Shown: positions 1 through 8,811, counted from the stretch's first letter. The stretch is DNA of 64,000 nucleotides from DASQPR01 sp963831705 (GCA_963831705.1 CAWHRE010000010.1:2073885-2137884); one strand, 5' to 3'. Translations and numbers: made by a program. The notes: generated from the sequence alone by a model not told the origin.

Positions 1-1
1 G

Positions 2-2029
2 GGCATCCAGGTGTTGGCCGACGCGACCGCGACCAGCGATTACAACTCGGTGTACGCGGTCGCGACGGCTTCAGAGTATGTCTGGGGGACGACTCGGTAC
101 GCGACCGCTGCCGCGCTCGACGCCGCTACCGGCCAGGGCGCGCACGACATCGACCAGACGAAGTTCTTTCTCGGCATACCGGCGGAAGGCTCACCGCTGA
201 TCGACTCCGCCGACATGTCCGCACCCGGCGAGTTGACTACCGATATAAACGGGCGAGTACGTGCCGATGATCCGCGGTCGGCAAACAGCGGCACCGGATC
301 GAGTATCGCCGACCGGGGAGCGCTGGAACGCCCCGATGGCATCACGACGACGGCGACCGCCACGCCATTGATCGGAGTCGCACCGCTGAGCTCGACGCTG
401 GCGATCGGCGCCTTTACATCGAGCTGGTCCGAGCCGCTGACCGCTACCGTCAACTTCGGCGACGGATCCGATCCGGTCACTGCCGTCGCCAACTCCTCGA
501 TTCCCCACGTCTACACGCTGCCAGGCATCTACTACGAGAAGACCACGATCGCCGACACTTCCGGGGTGACGGTGTCCTACTACCAAACCATTTCAGCGGG
601 TACGACGACGCCGCCGGCCGCGAACCTCACCGTTGGGCCGTTCGTGTACACGGCGAATGGCACCGACGACAACGTGATGGGCGGCAGCGTGACGTTCGGG
701 CTGCCTCTCGGTCCGAACGGTTGGGAACTGTCCAGCCGGACGATCGACTTCGGCGATGGCTCGAGCATGGGCCTGGCCACGACGCAGACGTCGTGGGGCC
801 ACGAGTACCCGGCGGCGGGCGTCTACACGGTCAAGCTGACCGACGTCGATCTGCTCGGCCGCACCACGACTTCGACCGTCAAAGCGGTCGTCGGTGACGA
901 TTACGGGGTGGCGTGGAACTGGCCGATCCGTGACTACGACAGCCGCCAGGTCGGCAAGAAGGTACCGGCGCACGGCGTTCTCACGTTGTCGCTGGGCGAC
1001 TTGAACGACACATTCTCGAACGTGGATGCGCTTCAGCTGAACGTTACGGTCACCGATGCGAAGAACTCCGGATATCTGACCGTCTACCCGTCCGGGGCGA
1101 TCCCGAACGCATCGACGCTGAATTTCGCAGCGGGCCAGACGGTCGCGAACGGCGTACGGGCGATGGCGAACTCCGATGGCGACGTCTCGTTCTACAACGG
1201 CAGCGCCGGTCCGATCGATCTGATCATCGACACGTTCGGACAGGACTCCCGCAACGACGGCGCGGGTACGTACGTGGCGGTGAACCCGGCCCGCGTGCTC
1301 GACACACGCGACGGAACCGGCGTCACGGCCGGAAAGATCGCTGGACACGGCTCGGTCACCGTCACGATCGGCGGCACTCACACGGTGCCGAACAACGCGG
1401 CCGACGCGGTGGTGAACATCGCGACGACGGACACCACATCCGGCGGCTACCTGATCGCGTACGGGCACGGGCAGCCGATGCCGTCCACCTCGACGTCGAA
1501 CTGGGCGAAGGGCAGCACGGTATCGAACCTGGCCGTGGTTCCGATGAGCGACGGCAAGATCGTGCTGTACAACGCCGGCCCGGGCGCGGTCGACTTCGTC
1601 GTCGATCTCGTGGGCTACTACAACCTTTACGGCGACGCGTCGATGTACGTCCCGCTGTCTCCGTACCGGTTGCTGGACACCCGTCACGGCACCGGTACCG
1701 GCGGCAAGGTCGCCAAGATCGCTGCCGGGGCAACGCTGAAGCTGCAGGTGACCGGCGCGGATGGGGTGGTGGCCGCCGGTACGAAGGCCGCGATGCTGAA
1801 CCTGACCGCGACCGACGCGACCGCCGGTGGATGGCTCGTCGTCTATCCGGACGGCACCACCCAGCCGTCGGCCTCGGCGCTGAACTACGTGTCCGGCCAG
1901 AGCGTCGCGAACATGTCGATCATGCAGGTCGGGTCCGATGGTGCGATCGACATCTTCAACGGCGGAAACCAGGCGGTCGACGTGATCGTCGACATGAACG
2001 GGACGTTCTTTACGTACCCGGCGAGCTGA
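2..2029 (+). CDS. Large secreted protein with PKD domains and C-terminal repeats (5' end outside window)
   Basis: The reading frame is open to the first base, so the N-terminus lies upstream; about 675 residues are visible. Visible residues 1-110 end in a segment with INGRVRADDPR and DRGALE, the pattern that closes choice-of-anchor Q / parallel beta-helix secreted proteins. Two PKD-like beta domains follow (about 120-195 and 210-295; VNFGDGSD, IDFGDGSS, HEYPAAGVY). Then come three related repeats of about 115 residues, two of which start with RVLDTRDGTG and RLLDTRHGTG and which end in VVDLVGYY or IVDMNGTFF. Such repeats occur in actinobacterial extracellular proteins, probably for binding carbohydrate or cell surface. 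No catalytic domain is visible in this part. A strong hairpin follows the stop. Confidence 0.75.
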   Translation, partial: GIQVLADATATSDYNSVYAVATASEYVWGTTRYATAAALDAATGQGAHDIDQTKFFLGIPAEGSPLIDSADMSAPGELTTDINGRVRADDPRSANSGTGSSIADRGALERPDGITTTATATPLIGVAPLSSTLAIGAFTSSWSEPLTATVNFGDGSDPVTAVANSSIPHVYTLPGIYYEKTTIADTSGVTVSYYQTISAGTTTPPAANLTVGPFVYTANGTDDNVMGGSVTFGLPLGPNGWELSSRTIDFGDGSSMGLATTQTSWGHEYPAAGVYTVKLTDVDLLGRTTTSTVKAVVGDDYGVAWNWPIRDYDSRQVGKKVPAHGVLTLSLGDLNDTFSNVDALQLNVTVTDAKNSGYLTVYPSGAIPNASTLNFAAGQTVANGVRAMANSDGDVSFYNGSAGPIDLIIDTFGQDSRNDGAGTYVAVNPARVLDTRDGTGVTAGKIAGHGSVTVTIGGTHTVPNNAADAVVNIATTDTTSGGYLIAYGHGQPMPSTSTSNWAKGSTVSNLAVVPMSDGKIVLYNAGPGAVDFVVDLVGYYNLYGDASMYVPLSPYRLLDTRHGTGTGGKVAKIAAGATLKLQVTGADGVVAAGTKAAMLNLTATDATAGGWLVVYPDGTTQPSASALNYVSGQSVANMSIMQVGSDGAIDIFNGGNQAVDVIVDMNGTFFTYPAS

Positions 2030-2036
2030 CAACTCC

Positions 2037-2082
2037 GGTGCGCCTCCGCTGCCGAACGACCGTTCAGGCAGCGGGGCGCACC
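2037..2082. terminator. Hairpin terminator after the PKD/repeat protein
   Basis: A GC-rich arm at 2037-2053 pairs with 2067-2082 with a single bulged base and a 13-base loop. It begins 7 bases after the upstream stop codon and lies before sdaA. There is no T-run. Confidence 0.6.
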
Positions 2083-2146
2083 GGGATAGGCTTGCGGACA
2101 GCGCGGTCACAACGATGTGGGCTGCGGAGTTCGGGGAGATGTCGGC

Positions 2147-3505
2147 GTGATCAGTACGTTCGATCTGTTCAAGATCGGGATCGGACCGTCGAGTTCGCAT
2201 ACGGTCGGTCCGATGCGGGCGGCACACACGTTCGCGACCGGGCTCCAAGCCGACGGAATGTTGCCCAAGGTCACAAAGATTTCCGCCGAGCTGTACGGGT
2301 CGCTCGGTGCCACCGGCCACGGTCACGGCTCCGATCGGGCAGTGCTGCTCGGGCTGGCCGGCGAGGATCCGGAGACGGTCGACGTCGACACGATCACCGA
2401 GCGGGTTGCTGCGATGAAACGCGACGGACGGCTGAGCGTACTCGGATCGCATGATGTTGAATTTGATCTTGTCTTGCACCGTCGACGGTCGTTGCCGTTC
2501 CATCCCAACGGAATGATGTTCACCGCGTTCGACGGTGCCGGCCAAGAAATCAGGCAGCGGACGTTCTATTCGGTCGGCGGCGGGTTCGTGGTCGACGAGA
2601 CCGCGACCGGTGCCGACCGCATCAAGCTCGACGAGACGCCGGTGAAATATCCGTTCCGTACCGGTGCCGAGCTGCTCGCCCACGCGGAGGCGAATGACCT
2701 GAAGATCTCCGAGGTCATGCTCGCGAACGAGCTCTCATGGCGTTCAGAGTCCGAAATCCGCGACGGGTTGGCGGAAATTTGGCGCGTCATGCAGGAATGC
2801 GTCGACAAGGGATGCGCGACCGGCGGCGTGCTGCCCGGCGGCCTCAAGGTCCGAAGGAGAGCCGGAGAGCTTCGGCGCACGTTGGAATCGGAGCATTTCG
2901 GCACCGACCCACTCAAGGTGATGGACTGGGTGACCTTGTTCGCGCTCGCGGTGAACGAGGAGAACGCGAGCGGTGGTCGCGTGGTGACCGCGCCGACGAA
3001 CGGCGCCGCCGGCATCATCCCGGCGGTATTGCTGTACTACGTACGATTCGTGCCCGGCGCGACGCTCGACGGCGTTGTCAGGTTCCTGTTGACGGCGGCC
3101 GCGGTCGGTGTGCTGTTCAAGGAGAACGCGTCGATCTCCGGTGCCGAGGTCGGTTGCCAGGGCGAGGTCGGCTCGGCTTGCTCGATGGCGGCGGCCGGGT
3201 TGACCGAGGTGCTTGGCGGCACGCCGCGTCAGGTGGAGAACGCGGCCGAGATCGGGATGGAGCACAACCTGGGCTTGACCTGCGACCCGGTCGGCGGCCT
3301 GGTGCAGATCCCATGCATCGAGCGCAACGCGGTCGCATCGATCAAGGCGATCACCGCGGCTCGGCTCGCGATGCGCGGCGACGGTGAGCATTTCGTGTCG
3401 CTCGACAAGGTCATCAAGACCATGCGCGAGACGGGCGCCGACATGAAGATCAAGTATAAGGAGACCTCGCGTGGCGGACTCGCCGTGAACGTCATCGAGT
3501 GCTGA
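2147..3505 (+). CDS. sdaA: L-serine ammonia-lyase (L-serine dehydratase), single-chain iron-sulfur type
   Basis: Converts L-serine to pyruvate and ammonia in the cytosol. The 452-residue product has the N-terminal SDH-beta domain (KIGIGPSSSHTVGP near residue 7, then GHGSDRAVLLGL) followed by the SDH-alpha domain (TAPTNGAAGIIPA, SGAEVGCQGEVGSACSMAA). Cys337, Cys345 and Cys379 (LGLTCDPVGG) fit the three cysteines that hold the oxygen-sensitive 4Fe-4S cluster in this family. The GTG at 2147 is chosen because GGGGAG lies 8 bases upstream and the protein then starts directly with the conserved STFDLFKIG; an upstream GTG at 2117 is in frame but has no better ribosome site. Length matches single-chain bacterial enzymes. 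It is flanked by a hairpin and by a broken gene, so it appears monocistronic. Confidence 0.95.
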   Translation: MISTFDLFKIGIGPSSSHTVGPMRAAHTFATGLQADGMLPKVTKISAELYGSLGATGHGHGSDRAVLLGLAGEDPETVDVDTITERVAAMKRDGRLSVLGSHDVEFDLVLHRRRSLPFHPNGMMFTAFDGAGQEIRQRTFYSVGGGFVVDETATGADRIKLDETPVKYPFRTGAELLAHAEANDLKISEVMLANELSWRSESEIRDGLAEIWRVMQECVDKGCATGGVLPGGLKVRRRAGELRRTLESEHFGTDPLKVMDWVTLFALAVNEENASGGRVVTAPTNGAAGIIPAVLLYYVRFVPGATLDGVVRFLLTAAAVGVLFKENASISGAEVGCQGEVGSACSMAAAGLTEVLGGTPRQVENAAEIGMEHNLGLTCDPVGGLVQIPCIERNAVASIKAITAARLAMRGDGEHFVSLDKVIKTMRETGADMKIKYKETSRGGLAVNVIEC

Positions 3506-3523
3506 TGTCGTTGACCGGCGAGC

Positions 3524-3661
3524 ATGAAGCTGGACGAGCCACTGTTCATCCAGGCGGCGGCGGAGGGCATCGGCGTTTACTTCTCGTCCGGCGACGCCGG
3601 TGACGAGGTCGCGATCGGCAATACGACGTCGGCGCAGCCGGACTTCCCGGCCTCGCTGACC
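3524..3661 (+). pseudogene. Fragment of a sedolisin (peptidase family S53)
   Basis: About 45 residues carry the sedolisin signature: QAAAEGIGVYFSSGDAGDE followed by PDFPAS. In intact S53 enzymes the Asp of SSGD forms the oxyanion hole and the PDFPAS segment leads into a VTAVGGT core. Here homology stops just after PDFPASL, and neither the N-terminal half, the catalytic Glu/Asp region nor the Ser of SGTS is present nearby. The frame runs on into unrelated sequence. I read this as a leftover of a deleted secreted protease. It sits 18 bases after sdaA and before the PAP2 gene. Confidence 0.55.
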
Positions 3662-3728
3662 GGCAGTTCGCGCGTTCGAGACGAAATTGGGACTGCGACA
3701 TGTCGGCGCACCTCGGTAGCATCGCGGC

Positions 3729-4796
3729 GTGGTTACGACTGTGGAAACAACGGGTATCGACGAGGCAATCGTTGATGGGCCGGGCGATGTCGTTCGTCGC
3801 TCACGTCGGGCCGCCGCCGTTCGCGCCGTCACTCGGCGAGTCCGCCCGGAGGAGTGCCTCTTCGGCCTGTTCGCGACCGCACTCGTCGTGCTGGTGCTGG
3901 TCACCGGGCAGTTTGGAATCGTCGACCACCGCCTGCTGCGCGGCCTGCGCTTTGTCGCGATCATCCTCGGCGTATCGCTGCTGATCTTCCTGCGCGGCTA
4001 CTTCCGCGCCCGGACCGTGACGACCCGCCGCGATCGGCTACGCGAAGGCACGCGCCTGGCCTGGATCACCACCCGGGAATTCGGGCCGCTGTTCATGTGC
4101 CTCGCGTTCTACGAGGCGCTGCACGACCTCACGCCGGTACTCCGCGTGCACACCTACGACCACTTCCTGGTCGCCTCGGACCACTTCTTCCTGCACGTCG
4201 ACGTCGGCATGTGGCTGGACACGCACATCGGCTCGATCGGCATGACGCACGTGATGACCGCGTGCTACCTCAGTTACGCGTTCGCGTCGCCGATCTACGC
4301 CGGCGTGCAGTACCTGCGCGGCCGCTATCGGGAGTTCCACGATTTCGCGCTCGCGATCACGGTCACCGCGTTGCTCGGATTCATCGGCTACCTGACGTTC
4401 CCGGCCGTCGGGCCCTACATCTTCCAGCACGACGTCTACTCGCAACCGCTGATCGGCTGGGGTCACGGCGGCATTCTCGACATCATCTCGCGGATGAAGG
4501 GGCAGGCCCGGGACGCGTTCCCGAGCCTGCACACGGCGATGACGACGGTCGTACTCGGGATGATGTGGCGCGACGCTCGCCGGCTGTTCTGGCTGTACCT
4601 GCCGGTGGCGCTCGGCCTTTATCTCTCCACGATGTACCTGCGAGTGCACTACGCCACGGACGTTGCCGCCGGGTTCGTGGTCGGTGGGATCGCGCTGTTC
4701 GTCGCTCCGAAGATTAACAAATGGTGGTACGAACAGCGGGCCACCGTCGTCGCCGATGAACTTCTGGGGATTCCTCAGCAGCGCGCGGGAATCTGA
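3729..4796 (+). CDS. PAP2-superfamily membrane phosphatase / inositolphosphotransferase-like protein
   Basis: A 355-residue integral membrane protein with roughly six hydrophobic segments. The PAP2 motifs are near the C-terminus: AFPSLHTA (motif 2) and, about 50 residues later, RVHYATDVAAG (motif 3, with the catalytic His and the Asp). A KGQARD segment just before is a plausible degenerate motif 1. Family members dephosphorylate lipid phosphates such as undecaprenyl or phosphatidic acid phosphates, or transfer inositol phosphate, with the active site facing outside. The closest subclass appears to be PAP2_3 / actinobacterial Ipt-like. The GTG start at 3729 is the first in frame; a start a few codons downstream is possible, as the first 40 residues are not conserved-looking. 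Substrate unknown. Confidence 0.8.
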   Translation: MVTTVETTGIDEAIVDGPGDVVRRSRRAAAVRAVTRRVRPEECLFGLFATALVVLVLVTGQFGIVDHRLLRGLRFVAIILGVSLLIFLRGYFRARTVTTRRDRLREGTRLAWITTREFGPLFMCLAFYEALHDLTPVLRVHTYDHFLVASDHFFLHVDVGMWLDTHIGSIGMTHVMTACYLSYAFASPIYAGVQYLRGRYREFHDFALAITVTALLGFIGYLTFPAVGPYIFQHDVYSQPLIGWGHGGILDIISRMKGQARDAFPSLHTAMTTVVLGMMWRDARRLFWLYLPVALGLYLSTMYLRVHYATDVAAGFVVGGIALFVAPKINKWWYEQRATVVADELLGIPQQRAGI

Positions 4797-4863
4797 CGGA
4801 GATTTGCGCCGTTTGGTGGGTTAAGGACTTGCCGTAGTCGTCCGGAAGAAGCAGGATTCCCTG

Positions 4864-5799
4864 ATGGGCACCGGATTTCGCGACTTCGACCTGGAAAAGG
4901 ATGTCGAGGCGCTCGCGGCGTTGCTGGGCGAGGCGGCCGGCGAGCCGGTCTCCCTGGCCGACGCGCGGCGACGGTTCGGCAACGCCGTCGAAGGCACGAT
5001 CTTTCACGGTGTGATGACCGCCGACCGTACCGGTTACGCCGACGCGTACCGGCAGCCTTGGCACACCGACCGCCAGTTCACGACGCGCGTCGTCGTGGCC
5101 GGCCAGAGTCGGGGCCGTGGCGTCGGGGCCGGCCTGCTGGCCGAAGTGACCGATCGCGCCCTGGCCGGCGACGCGCTCACGATGCGCGGCAACGTCCGCG
5201 AGGCGAATGCGGACGGCGTACGGTTCGCCGAGCACCACGGCTTCTCGATCGTGCGTCGCGTCGCCGAGTCACGCCTCGATCCCCGGACGGTCGACCGTGA
5301 CGTCCTCGTCCGCCCCGCCGCCGCCGGCATCATCGTCGCGTCGCTGCAGGAAATGGGCGACGACGAGGCGAACCGGCATGCGTTCTGGGACCTCTACGAG
5401 CGACTTGCCGCCGACATCCCGAGTGATCAGGTCCGCAGGCGCCGGCCGTACGCGGAATTCACTCGCCAGTTCTTCGAAGCATCGTGGTTCCGGGCGGCCG
5501 GGCAGTTCGTCGCGGTCGCGGGCGACGAATGGGTCGGCATCGGCGCGCTGTCCTACCACCGGTCAACGAATTCGCTGTATCACCAGTTCACCGGCGTGGA
5601 CTCGGCGCATCGAGGCCGCCACATCGCAGCCGCGTTGAAGCACGCGATGATCGCGTACGCGCTGGAGATCGGCGCCGACTATCTGCGCGCGAGCAACGAC
5701 TCCGAGAACGCGCCGATCATCGCGATCAACCGAGCGTACGGATATCTGCCGCAGCCGGGTTCGTTCGAGATGGTTCGGCAGCTACGCCGCTTGGAATGA
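4864..5799 (+). CDS. GNAT-family protein with two acetyltransferase domains
   Basis: A 311-residue cytosolic protein with two GNAT folds. Domain 1 (about 1-150) has the acetyl-CoA pyrophosphate loop RVVVAGQSRGRGVGAGLL. Domain 2 (about 160-305) has VDSAHRGRHIAAALKHAMI followed by ASNDSENAPIIAINRAYGY, typical of the C-terminal domain of tandem GNAT proteins such as the MshD type. Mycothiol synthase is a tandem GNAT of similar size, but this protein lacks features I could use to call it MshD, so the substrate is left open. GAAGAAGCAGG upstream of the ATG is a weak ribosome site. The last 18 bases overlap the convergent dioxygenase gene. Confidence 0.8.
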   Translation: MGTGFRDFDLEKDVEALAALLGEAAGEPVSLADARRRFGNAVEGTIFHGVMTADRTGYADAYRQPWHTDRQFTTRVVVAGQSRGRGVGAGLLAEVTDRALAGDALTMRGNVREANADGVRFAEHHGFSIVRRVAESRLDPRTVDRDVLVRPAAAGIIVASLQEMGDDEANRHAFWDLYERLAADIPSDQVRRRRPYAEFTRQFFEASWFRAAGQFVAVAGDEWVGIGALSYHRSTNSLYHQFTGVDSAHRGRHIAAALKHAMIAYALEIGADYLRASNDSENAPIIAINRAYGYLPQPGSFEMVRQLRRLE

Positions 5800-6555
5800 C
5801 CGTTTCGACAACCCGATCCAGAAGCCGTCGATCCGCTGGTCGACCGGTGCTTCCGGGTCGGACGCCGCGCCGAGCGTGACGAACATCGGCGCGAAGTGCT
5901 CGATGGTCGGATGCGCGTACGGCATGCCCGGCGCCCGGTTGCGGAAGTCCATCAACTCGTCGATCGCACCTCGGGCCAGCACGTCGGCCGCCCACGCATC
6001 GAATTCGGCGGACCAGCCCGGCGCCTTCTGATCGACCGTGAAGTCGCGAAGGAACGGCAAGCCGTGGGTCAGGAACCCGCTACCCATGATCAGCACACCC
6101 TCATCGCGCAGCGGCGCCAGGCGCTTGCCGAGCGCGAGCAGCTTCGCCGGATCCAGCGTGGGCATCGAGATTTGGAGCACCGGGATGTCGGCGTCCGGGT
6201 ACATCACGGTCAGTGGCACGTACGCGCCGTGATCGAGACCGCGGCGCGGCTGCTCGGCGACGGGTTCGGTGTCGGCGACCAGCTTCTTGATCTTCGCGGC
6301 GAGTTCGGGTGCGCCCGGTGATGCATACGTCGTGCGGTAGTAGCGCTCCGGAAACCCGCCGAAGTCGTAGACCAGTGGCGTCCCGGAATCGGTCGCGCCG
6401 ATTGTGAGCGGTGCTGATTCCCAGTGTGCCGAGACGACCAAGATTGCCGTCGGTCGGGGCAGGTCGGCCGACCAGGCGGCGAGCTGACTCGTCCAGAGCT
6501 CGTCGTCCACCAGCGGTGGAGCGCCGTGACCGATATACAGGGCAGGCATCGTCAT
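5782..6555 (-). CDS. LigB/YgiD-type extradiol ring-cleavage dioxygenase (4,5-DOPA dioxygenase-like)
   Basis: A 257-residue protein starting MTMPALYIGHGAPPLV. The family's metal ligands are recognisable: the His of IGHGAPP, the His of VVSAHWE, the His of LDHGAYVPL, and HPTIEHFAP near the C-terminus. These class III extradiol enzymes cleave catechol-type rings next to the hydroxyls using Fe(II) or Zn(II). RRGLDHGAYVPLTVMYPDA is diagnostic for the DODA/YgiD branch. The start at 6555 was chosen over the longer frame because the family begins immediately before the conserved P-x-L-Y/F-I-G-H-G. It is divergent from the SDR operon, sharing a 154-base intergenic region, and convergent with the GNAT gene. 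Confidence 0.9.
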   Translation of the reverse strand: MTMPALYIGHGAPPLVDDELWTSQLAAWSADLPRPTAILVVSAHWESAPLTIGATDSGTPLVYDFGGFPERYYRTTYASPGAPELAAKIKKLVADTEPVAEQPRRGLDHGAYVPLTVMYPDADIPVLQISMPTLDPAKLLALGKRLAPLRDEGVLIMGSGFLTHGLPFLRDFTVDQKAPGWSAEFDAWAADVLARGAIDELMDFRNRAPGMPYAHPTIEHFAPMFVTLGAASDPEAPVDQRIDGFWIGLSKRSFQAA

Positions 6556-6671
6556 GGGTCGAGAGTATCTCAACTTTACTTGCGCCCGCAACATTTGCCT
6601 TCGCACACAAGGCCAGGGCGGGGCTCCCGGCGCGAACGCGAACCTTGACACGCAGCGGCAACACCACGATG

Positions 6672-6687
6672 CTAAGCAAGCGCTTAG
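6672..6687. promoter_or_regulatory. Palindromic operator candidate upstream of the acyl-CoA operon
   Basis: CTAAGC-AAGC-GCTTAG, 6-base arms with a 4-base spacer, 22 bases before the ATG of the first operon gene and just upstream of its GGAGG. The size and symmetry fit a TetR-family repressor site, common for acyl-CoA catabolism operons. No TetR gene is present nearby. Confidence 0.5.
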
Positions 6688-6709
6688 TCAGCGATGGAGG
6701 AGTCTCAAC

Positions 6710-7462
6710 ATGAATCGTTTTGCCGGCAAGGTCGCGCTGGTCACCGGCGCCAGCCGCGGCATCGGCCTCGGCATCGCCGAGCGCCTCGTCGCCGAAGGCG
6801 CGAAGGTGTGCATCACCGCTCGGAAACCGGACGCGCTCGAATCCGCGGTCGAGCAGCTCGGCGGACCGAGTCACGCGATCGCCGTCGCAGGCAAGGCCGA
6901 TGACGCGGAGCACCAGGCCGACGCGGTCGCCCAGACCATCAGCGCGTACGGCCGACTGGATGTCCTCGTCAACAACACCGGCATCAACCCGGTGTTCGGC
7001 CCGACACTCGACACCGACCTCGCCGCGATCCGGAAGGTGTTCGAGGTCAACATCCTCGCCGCGATTTCCTGGGCGAAGCTCGCACACTCGTCGTGGATGG
7101 ATCGCAACGGCGGCTCGATCGTCAACGTGTCGTCGATCGCCGGTACGAAGCCGGCCCCCGGCCTCGGCGCGTACGCGGTAAGCAAGGCCGCGCTGATTCA
7201 CCTCACGTCGCAGCTGGCGTTCGAGTTGGCACCGACGATCCGGGTGAACGCGGTCGCACCGGCGATCGTGAAGACCGTCTTCGCTTCCGCGCTCTTCGAA
7301 GGCCGCGAAGCCGAGGTCGCGCAGGGCTACCCGCTGGGCCGCCTGGGCGTACCGGCCGATATTGCGGCCGCGGTCGCGTTCTTCGCGTCCGACGACGCAT
7401 CGTGGATTACCGGCCAGACCCTTGTGCTGGACGGCGGCATCAGCTTGACAGGAGGCGTGTGA
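6710..7462 (+). CDS. Short-chain dehydrogenase/reductase (FabG-like), first gene of acyl-CoA operon
   Basis: A 250-residue classical SDR. TGASRGIGLG (about residues 13-22) binds NAD(P); NNTG, NVSSIAG (Ser) and YAVSKAAL (Tyr-x3-Lys) give the catalytic set; the C-terminal LVLDGGISLTGG is typical of FabG-like enzymes. The ATG at 6710 has GGAGG 8 bases upstream and starts directly with the Rossmann strand. Such enzymes interconvert hydroxyacyl and ketoacyl groups. It is the promoter-proximal gene behind the CTAAGC palindrome and its stop overlaps the MaoC start (TGATG). Within this operon, oxidation of a hydroxyacyl-CoA or reduction of a ketoacyl-CoA is likely; the chain position is not determined. 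Confidence 0.9.
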   Translation: MNRFAGKVALVTGASRGIGLGIAERLVAEGAKVCITARKPDALESAVEQLGGPSHAIAVAGKADDAEHQADAVAQTISAYGRLDVLVNNTGINPVFGPTLDTDLAAIRKVFEVNILAAISWAKLAHSSWMDRNGGSIVNVSSIAGTKPAPGLGAYAVSKAALIHLTSQLAFELAPTIRVNAVAPAIVKTVFASALFEGREAEVAQGYPLGRLGVPADIAAAVAFFASDDASWITGQTLVLDGGISLTGGV

Positions 7463-7914
7463 TGACGACGTTCGCGTCGATCGAAGATCTGCGAGGCGCG
7501 GCCGGCGCGGATCTGGGCTACAGCGACTGGATCACGATCGACCAGGATCGGATCAACAAGTTCGCCGACGCTACCGGCGACCACCAGTGGATTCACGTGG
7601 ACGAAGCGCGCGCGGCGGAAGGCCCGTTCAAGACCACGATCGCGCACGGCTATCTGACGCTCTCGTTGCTCCCGGTGATCACCGGCGGGCGCATGCACGT
7701 GGACGGTGTGAAGATGGCGGTGAACTACGGCGTCAACAAGGTGCGGTTCCCGTCGCCGGTACCGGTCAATTCGCGGGTACGCGGCCACGTCGTGATCAAG
7801 GATGTCGAAGAGGTCACCGGTGGGCTTCAGGTCACCGCGGTGACGACGATCGAGCGCGAGGGTGGCGACAAGCCGGTCTGTGTGGCCGAGTCGGTCGCCC
7901 GGTTCTACGCATAA
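7462..7914 (+). CDS. MaoC-like enoyl-CoA hydratase
   Basis: A 150-residue single hot-dog-fold protein. ADATGDHQWIHVD (about residues 36-48) is the MaoC/(R)-hydratase motif with the catalytic Asp and His, and GPFKTTIAHGYLTLSLL follows as in NodN/MaoC proteins. The predicted reaction is hydration of a 2-enoyl-CoA to a 3-hydroxyacyl-CoA or the reverse. GGAGG precedes the ATG, which overlaps the stop of the SDR gene by one base, so the two are translationally coupled. A long hairpin follows, separating the first two genes from the remaining five. Confidence 0.9.
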   Translation: MTTFASIEDLRGAAGADLGYSDWITIDQDRINKFADATGDHQWIHVDEARAAEGPFKTTIAHGYLTLSLLPVITGGRMHVDGVKMAVNYGVNKVRFPSPVPVNSRVRGHVVIKDVEEVTGGLQVTAVTTIEREGGDKPVCVAESVARFYA

Positions 7915-7917
7915 GAG

Positions 7918-7982
7918 AAGTTGATCCTGGAGTTATGAGCACGACACGTCGTCGATGCGCTAACCAACTCCAGGATCAACTT
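7918..7982. terminator. Long perfect hairpin between MaoC and the second SDR
   Basis: AAGTTGATCCTGGAGTT (7918-7934) pairs perfectly over 17 bases with 7966-7982, with a 31-base loop. It starts 4 bases after the MaoC stop. It may attenuate or terminate transcription within the operon, or stabilise the upstream mRNA. Confidence 0.6.
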
Positions 7983-8022
7983 GAGGTCTGAGGGCTTTGC
8001 GAGCGCAAGGGAGCGCACAGAG

Positions 8023-8811
8023 ATGGAGCTTGAGGGAGCCGGGGTTGTCGTTACCGGCGGTGGATCCGGGATCGGAGCTGCGCTGGCGACGCGCTTTGCG
8101 AGTCTCGGGGCACGCGTCGTCGTGAACGATCTGAACGCCGAAGGCGCCGAACGCGTCGCGGCGGAGATCGGCGGCCTAGCGGTGCCGGGCGACGCAGCGA
8201 GCACGGACGGCGTCAAGGCGCTGGTCGAGGCAGCCAAAGCGCACCTCGGCGCGATCGATCTGTTCTGCGCGAACGCCGGCGTCGGTACCGGTGGTGGCCC
8301 CGAGGCACCGGACGAGGCGTGGGATCTCGCATGGCAGGTCAACGTGATGGCGCATGTACGGGCCGCGCGTGAACTCCTGCCCGACTGGCTGGAACGAGGC
8401 AAGGGCCACTTCCTGTCCACCGTCTCGGCGGCGGGCATGCTGACAATGCTTGGCGCGGCACCGTACTCGGTGACGAAACACGGCGCGCTCGCGTTCGCCG
8501 AGTGGATGTCGATCACGTACGGGCATCGGGGTATCACGGTTCAGGCACTGTGCCCGCAGGGCGTACGGACACCGATGCTGGAAGCATCCGGCGAGACCGG
8601 CAAGATCGTGCTCGTACCGAACGCGATCACGACCGACGTGCTCGCGGACTCGGTCGTCGAAGCGCTCGCGGACGGACGATTCCTCATCCTCCCGCACCCG
8701 GAGGCGGCCGAGTATTACGTCGCTCGCGCTGCGCAGCCGGAACGTTGGATCGGCGGCATGCGCAAGCTGCAGATGCAAGTCGAGCAATATGCAGGGGAGG
8801 CCATTCAATGA
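8023..8811 (+). CDS. Short-chain dehydrogenase/reductase, second in operon
   Basis: A 262-residue SDR with cofactor motif TGGGSGIGAALA (about residues 11-22), an Asp-containing strand end (VVVNDLNAEG) favouring NAD over NADP, ANAG, STVSAAG and YSVTKHGAL (catalytic Tyr and Lys). Its C-terminus (HPEAAEYYVARAAQPERWI) differs from FabG and resembles SDRs found beside acyl-CoA dehydrogenases. The ATG at 8023 is preceded by AAGGGAG; a longer in-frame TTG start falls inside the hairpin and is less likely. The stop overlaps the next start by 4 bases (ATGA). In the operon it could oxidise the hydroxyl of a hydroxyacyl intermediate or reduce a keto acid. Confidence 0.88.
   Translation: MELEGAGVVVTGGGSGIGAALATRFASLGARVVVNDLNAEGAERVAAEIGGLAVPGDAASTDGVKALVEAAKAHLGAIDLFCANAGVGTGGGPEAPDEAWDLAWQVNVMAHVRAARELLPDWLERGKGHFLSTVSAAGMLTMLGAAPYSVTKHGALAFAEWMSITYGHRGITVQALCPQGVRTPMLEASGETGKIVLVPNAITTDVLADSVVEALADGRFLILPHPEAAEYYVARAAQPERWIGGMRKLQMQVEQYAGEAIQ

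Noticed and set aside
593..2683. Very long open frame on the minus strand (about 696 codons)
   Set aside because: It is the antisense shadow of the PKD protein and sdaA: Arg- and Val-rich, no domain, no ribosome site, typical of high-GC codon bias.
4864..5799. Mycothiol synthase (mshD)
   Set aside because: It shares the double-GNAT layout and size, but no specific sequence marker could be confirmed, so it was left as a general GNAT protein.
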